Source: an uncultured Mollicutes bacterium
GTDB lineage: Bacteria > Bacillota_I > Bacilli_A > ML615J-28 > CAG-313
Direction: 5' to 3'
Assembly (NCBI GenBank): GCA_900539265.1
Contig: UQBM01000039.1
Coordinates: forward strand, 1 to 8,571
DNA length: 8,571 nt
The notes below the pieces were generated by a model. It searched no databases, was not told the DNA's origin, and was given only the letters and a program-made list of their open reading frames with translations. Position numbers and translations under genes: made by a program. Below are positions 6,583 to 8,571 of this stretch, in pieces. Numbering within the stretch: position 1 is the stretch's first letter; each line of letters opens with the position of its first letter.

Positions 6583-7657
6583 CTAAAACCTCTATTATGC
6601 CCTTAGCTATGATTTGTGCTAACATTGGTGGAACAGCATTTCCAACTTGTCTTAATTGTTCACTTCTAGTTCCTGTAAAACGGAATTTATCAGGGAAACT
6701 TTGTATTCTTGCTGATTCTCTAACTGTAGGAACTCTATTATATATTGGATGAAAATATACATCATGACCAGTATCAATTGTAATTGATTGCCCTGTTCTA
6801 TCTAATCTTCTCATATAATTAGAATGTCGATTATCTCTTTTGGAAGGGAACAACTCTTCTGGGACATCTTTCCAATTCCCTCCACTAGGAACAAAACTAA
6901 TTCTTTTTTGAACAGCTATATTAGGATATTTTATAAAGTGATTATAAACTTTCCCTGTGCCATCATGCATTTTCGTTAAATAATCACTACTATAATTGAT
7001 ATCAATATCATAAATGGTTTCATTTTCTACAATACTGTTTTCAATTGCATATAAATCTCCTAATGCTTCATCAACAGTTGTTAATTTAGAAACTTTATAT
7101 TTGTTAATCAACTCAAAATCAAATTTTCCAATTTCTTTTTTGATACCAACAAAAAAAGCTCTCATTCTTTTTTGTGGAACACCAAAATCAGCTGCATTTA
7201 GTACTTGATATGAAACATTATATCCTAAATCATCAAGCATATTGCATATGGTTTTTCTTGCAAAACCATCCTTTTGAGTTAATATTTGTCTAACGTTTTC
7301 AATCATTATAGCTTTAGGTGATATTTCTTTTACAAAACGAATAAATTGAAGAAACAATACATTACGTGGATCATCTTCTAGTCTTTTATTATGTCTGTTC
7401 AAAGCTGAAAATCCTTGACATGGAGGTCCACCGACTATAATATCAACTTTTTTAAATTTAGATTCTTCTACTGTTTGTTTTGTAATATCACAACAGATTA
7501 CATTTGCATTTGGAAAATTCAATTTATATGTATCGCAAGCTGCTTGATTAAAATCAATTGCTCCTATAATGTTTACTCTATCTGTTTGAAAGTATCCTTG
7601 AGAAATTCCCCCACAACCACAAAACAAATCAATAATATTATATTTTCTTTTTTTCAT
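6569..7657 (-). CDS. DNA (cytosine-5) methyltransferase A
   Basis: A SAM-dependent enzyme that methylates C5 of cytosine in a specific DNA site; 362 residues, a usual length for a bacterial C5 methyltransferase. Motifs appear in canonical order: motif I DLFCGCGG (from D10), motif IV GGPPCQGFS with catalytic Cys80, motif VI ENV (120-122), motif VIII QKRMR (162-166), motif IX RESARIQSFP (313-322) and motif X QVGNAVPP (337-344). The region between VIII and IX (about 170-310) is the expected target-recognition part; it holds GGNWKDVPEE, RRLDR and TIDTGH. The ATG is preceded by GGTGAG five bases upstream. It is the first gene of the operon, and its 3' end overlaps the next gene by 14 bases. In a restriction operon its likely job is host protection. 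The target site cannot be read from sequence. All key residues are present. Confidence 0.95.
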   Translation of the reverse strand: MKKRKYNIIDLFCGCGGISQGYFQTDRVNIIGAIDFNQAACDTYKLNFPNANVICCDITKQTVEESKFKKVDIIVGGPPCQGFSALNRHNKRLEDDPRNVLFLQFIRFVKEISPKAIMIENVRQILTQKDGFARKTICNMLDDLGYNVSYQVLNAADFGVPQKRMRAFFVGIKKEIGKFDFELINKYKVSKLTTVDEALGDLYAIENSIVENETIYDIDINYSSDYLTKMHDGTGKVYNHFIKYPNIAVQKRISFVPSGGNWKDVPEELFPSKRDNRHSNYMRRLDRTGQSITIDTGHDVYFHPIYNRVPTVRESARIQSFPDKFRFTGTRSEQLRQVGNAVPPMLAQIIAKGIIEVLDDEE

Positions 7658-7690
7658 AAATTCTCACCATTTAACTATAATTTTTATCTT

Positions 7691-7699
7691 ATTATATCA
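7691..7699 (-). promoter_or_regulatory. Extended -10 promoter of the methyltransferase/HNH/GHKL operon
   Basis: The minus strand reads TGATATAAT (7699-7691), a perfect TGnTATAAT extended -10 box. No good -35 box lies 17 bases upstream (TTTCTT at 7719-7714), as is common for extended -10 promoters. Transcription would start near 7684, about 27 bases before the ATG at 7657. It lies between the preceding terminator and the first methyltransferase gene, so it is placed to drive the whole six-gene unit. No controller (C) protein gene or clear operator repeat is visible next to it. Confidence 0.65.
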
Positions 7700-7738
7700 T
7701 ATTTTGATAAAAAAAGAAAGAATATGACAAAACATTAT

Positions 7739-7772
7739 AAAAAAAGGTATAAGCTTTTAAAAACTTACACCT
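7739..7772 (-). terminator. Rho-independent terminator after the partial gene
   Basis: Read on the minus strand, AGGTGTAAG (7772-7764) pairs with CTTATACCT (7753-7745). The nine pairs include one G-U, around a ten-base loop, and a run of seven T follows (7745-7739). It would end transcription coming from the partial gene and insulate it from the promoter just downstream. On the plus strand the hairpin is not followed by a T run. Confidence 0.75.
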
Positions 7773-7855
7773 AATTATTTACTTTCAATTTAAACAAAGA
7801 AACAAGCAATTTTATGTCAATTTCATATCATTAATTGCACATATTATTCCTTATA

Positions 7856-8571
7856 TTAATTTCTATTCTTATAATATTTTTCTAATTGTTCAGTAGTTAA
7901 ATCTTCTCTCATCTTATGTAATCTATCCACTGACATTCTTGCATTTTTCACAAGATCAATACCATTAAATAATTCTACTTTCTCAATCTTATTTATTTCA
8001 TATGCTATTCCTAATAGTACTTCTCCTAATCCTTTACATAAATCCATTATGTAAATAATCGGGAATCTAAATCCATATAAATTAGCATGTGAATGATAAT
8101 GACATTTTTTATAATATACTTCCAAATTTGATGCGTAATTTTTAATTTTTCTATCTTTATAAATCAATTGGTTTACAAGTTTTACAACATCTGAAAAGTT
8201 ATAAGATTTCTTAATTCCTAGATATTCAAATTCAAATATGCTATCTAACCATCCATAGTTTAAGTATGCAATTTTATTTACATCTTTTCCATTCTTAAAA
8301 TATGCTTTTTCAAATTCTTCTGGTAATTTAAATTCAGCATCAAAATGTACTTTATAATCATTAAATTTCATATATTCTACTATATCAGCATTTGAATAAT
8401 TAAATGCTAAATAAGTTAGATACATTTCTATAATATTTCTTAATATTGGATATCCACTGTCTAATGCATCATAATCTATTACTGATAAAACAGCCCTTGA
8501 TTTACCTAAAATGTTAGCTAAATAATAATTTAATGTATTACGTTTAACATCTCCATCAACAATTGTTTTAT
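7856..8571 (-). CDS. Partial helical protein, possibly DUF5677/HEPN-like (5' end outside window)
   Basis: The reading frame stays open without a stop to the right edge of the window, so the true start lies beyond base 8571. The Met codon at 8425 is internal: 48 sense codons precede it in frame and encode plausible protein (DYDALDSGYPILRNIIEM runs straight into it). About 237 residues are visible. The protein is rich in K, Y, N and L, mostly helical by composition, with no signal peptide in the visible part and no obvious membrane span. An R-x-x-[IL]-E helix near the visible N-terminus (LRNIIEM) and a later YHSHANLYG segment are reminiscent of DUF5677-type helical proteins, some of which relate to HEPN folds; this is pattern memory only. 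No catalytic motif is certain. It is separated from the downstream methyltransferase operon by a terminator and a new promoter, so it is probably a separate unit, though it may belong to the same island. Confidence 0.7.
   Translation of the reverse strand, partial: KTIVDGDVKRNTLNYYLANILGKSRAVLSVIDYDALDSGYPILRNIIEMYLTYLAFNYSNADIVEYMKFNDYKVHFDAEFKLPEEFEKAYFKNGKDVNKIAYLNYGWLDSIFEFEYLGIKKSYNFSDVVKLVNQLIYKDRKIKNYASNLEVYYKKCHYHSHANLYGFRFPIIYIMDLCKGLGEVLLGIAYEINKIEKVELFNGIDLVKNARMSVDRLHKMREDLTTEQLEKYYKNRN

Noticed and set aside
7014..7208. Plus-strand open frame of 64 codons
   Set aside because: It is antisense to methyltransferase A, low in complexity, and mirrors the coding frame of the real gene.
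7415..7774. Plus-strand open frame of 119 codons
   Set aside because: It is antisense to the conserved N-terminal motifs of methyltransferase A, then runs through the promoter and terminator region. It has no Shine-Dalgarno, and its composition (I, F, N, Y, K) is that of a shadow frame.

Overview
The window is very AT-rich (judged by eye, not counted). It has tightly packed minus-strand genes, strong AGGAGG-type ribosome binding sites, U-tract hairpin terminators and an extended -10 promoter. Tryptophan is written TGG at the sites checked, and TGA appears as a stop codon. This fits a low-GC Firmicute (Bacilli, Clostridia or Erysipelotrichia) using the standard bacterial code. Species cannot be read from the sequence.

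Layout, in the direction of transcription (right to left): (1) 8571-7856, the 3' part of a gene running off the window edge, a helical protein that may be DUF5677/HEPN-like, closed by a terminator at 7772-7739. (2) 7699-744, one self-contained transcription unit. An extended -10 promoter is followed by six genes with gaps of at most 12 bases: C5-cytosine methyltransferase A, C5-cytosine methyltransferase B, an HNH nuclease with two winged-helix-like segments, a 635-residue GHKL (MutL/MORC-type) ATPase, a 285-residue protein of unknown family, and a 242-residue DUF6339-like protein. A strong terminator starts six bases after the last stop codon. (3) 743-1, a gene-free flank. It holds a phased array of TTGGACACTT elements, two U-tract hairpins on the plus strand, and an imperfect ~57-base direct repeat with a GC-rich GGCGCC core. 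This resembles the non-coding end of an insertion element, but no transposase is visible.

The six-gene unit reads as a restriction-modification-type defence island. The methyltransferases would mark host DNA and the HNH protein is the only recognisable nuclease. The GHKL ATPase plus two accessory proteins would form an ATP-dependent sensing, clamping or effector module. GHKL ATPases joined to cytosine methyltransferases and nucleases were described by Iyer, Abhiman and Aravind (2008), and a MutL-like ATPase is part of the MZA defence system. Unlike those systems as I recall them, this operon has no Z1 or other helicase, no AIPR protein and no PD-(D/E)XK protein. It also carries two methyltransferases and two proteins of unknown function. 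That combination is the most interesting content here. All functional statements about the whole unit are inference from gene content and order.
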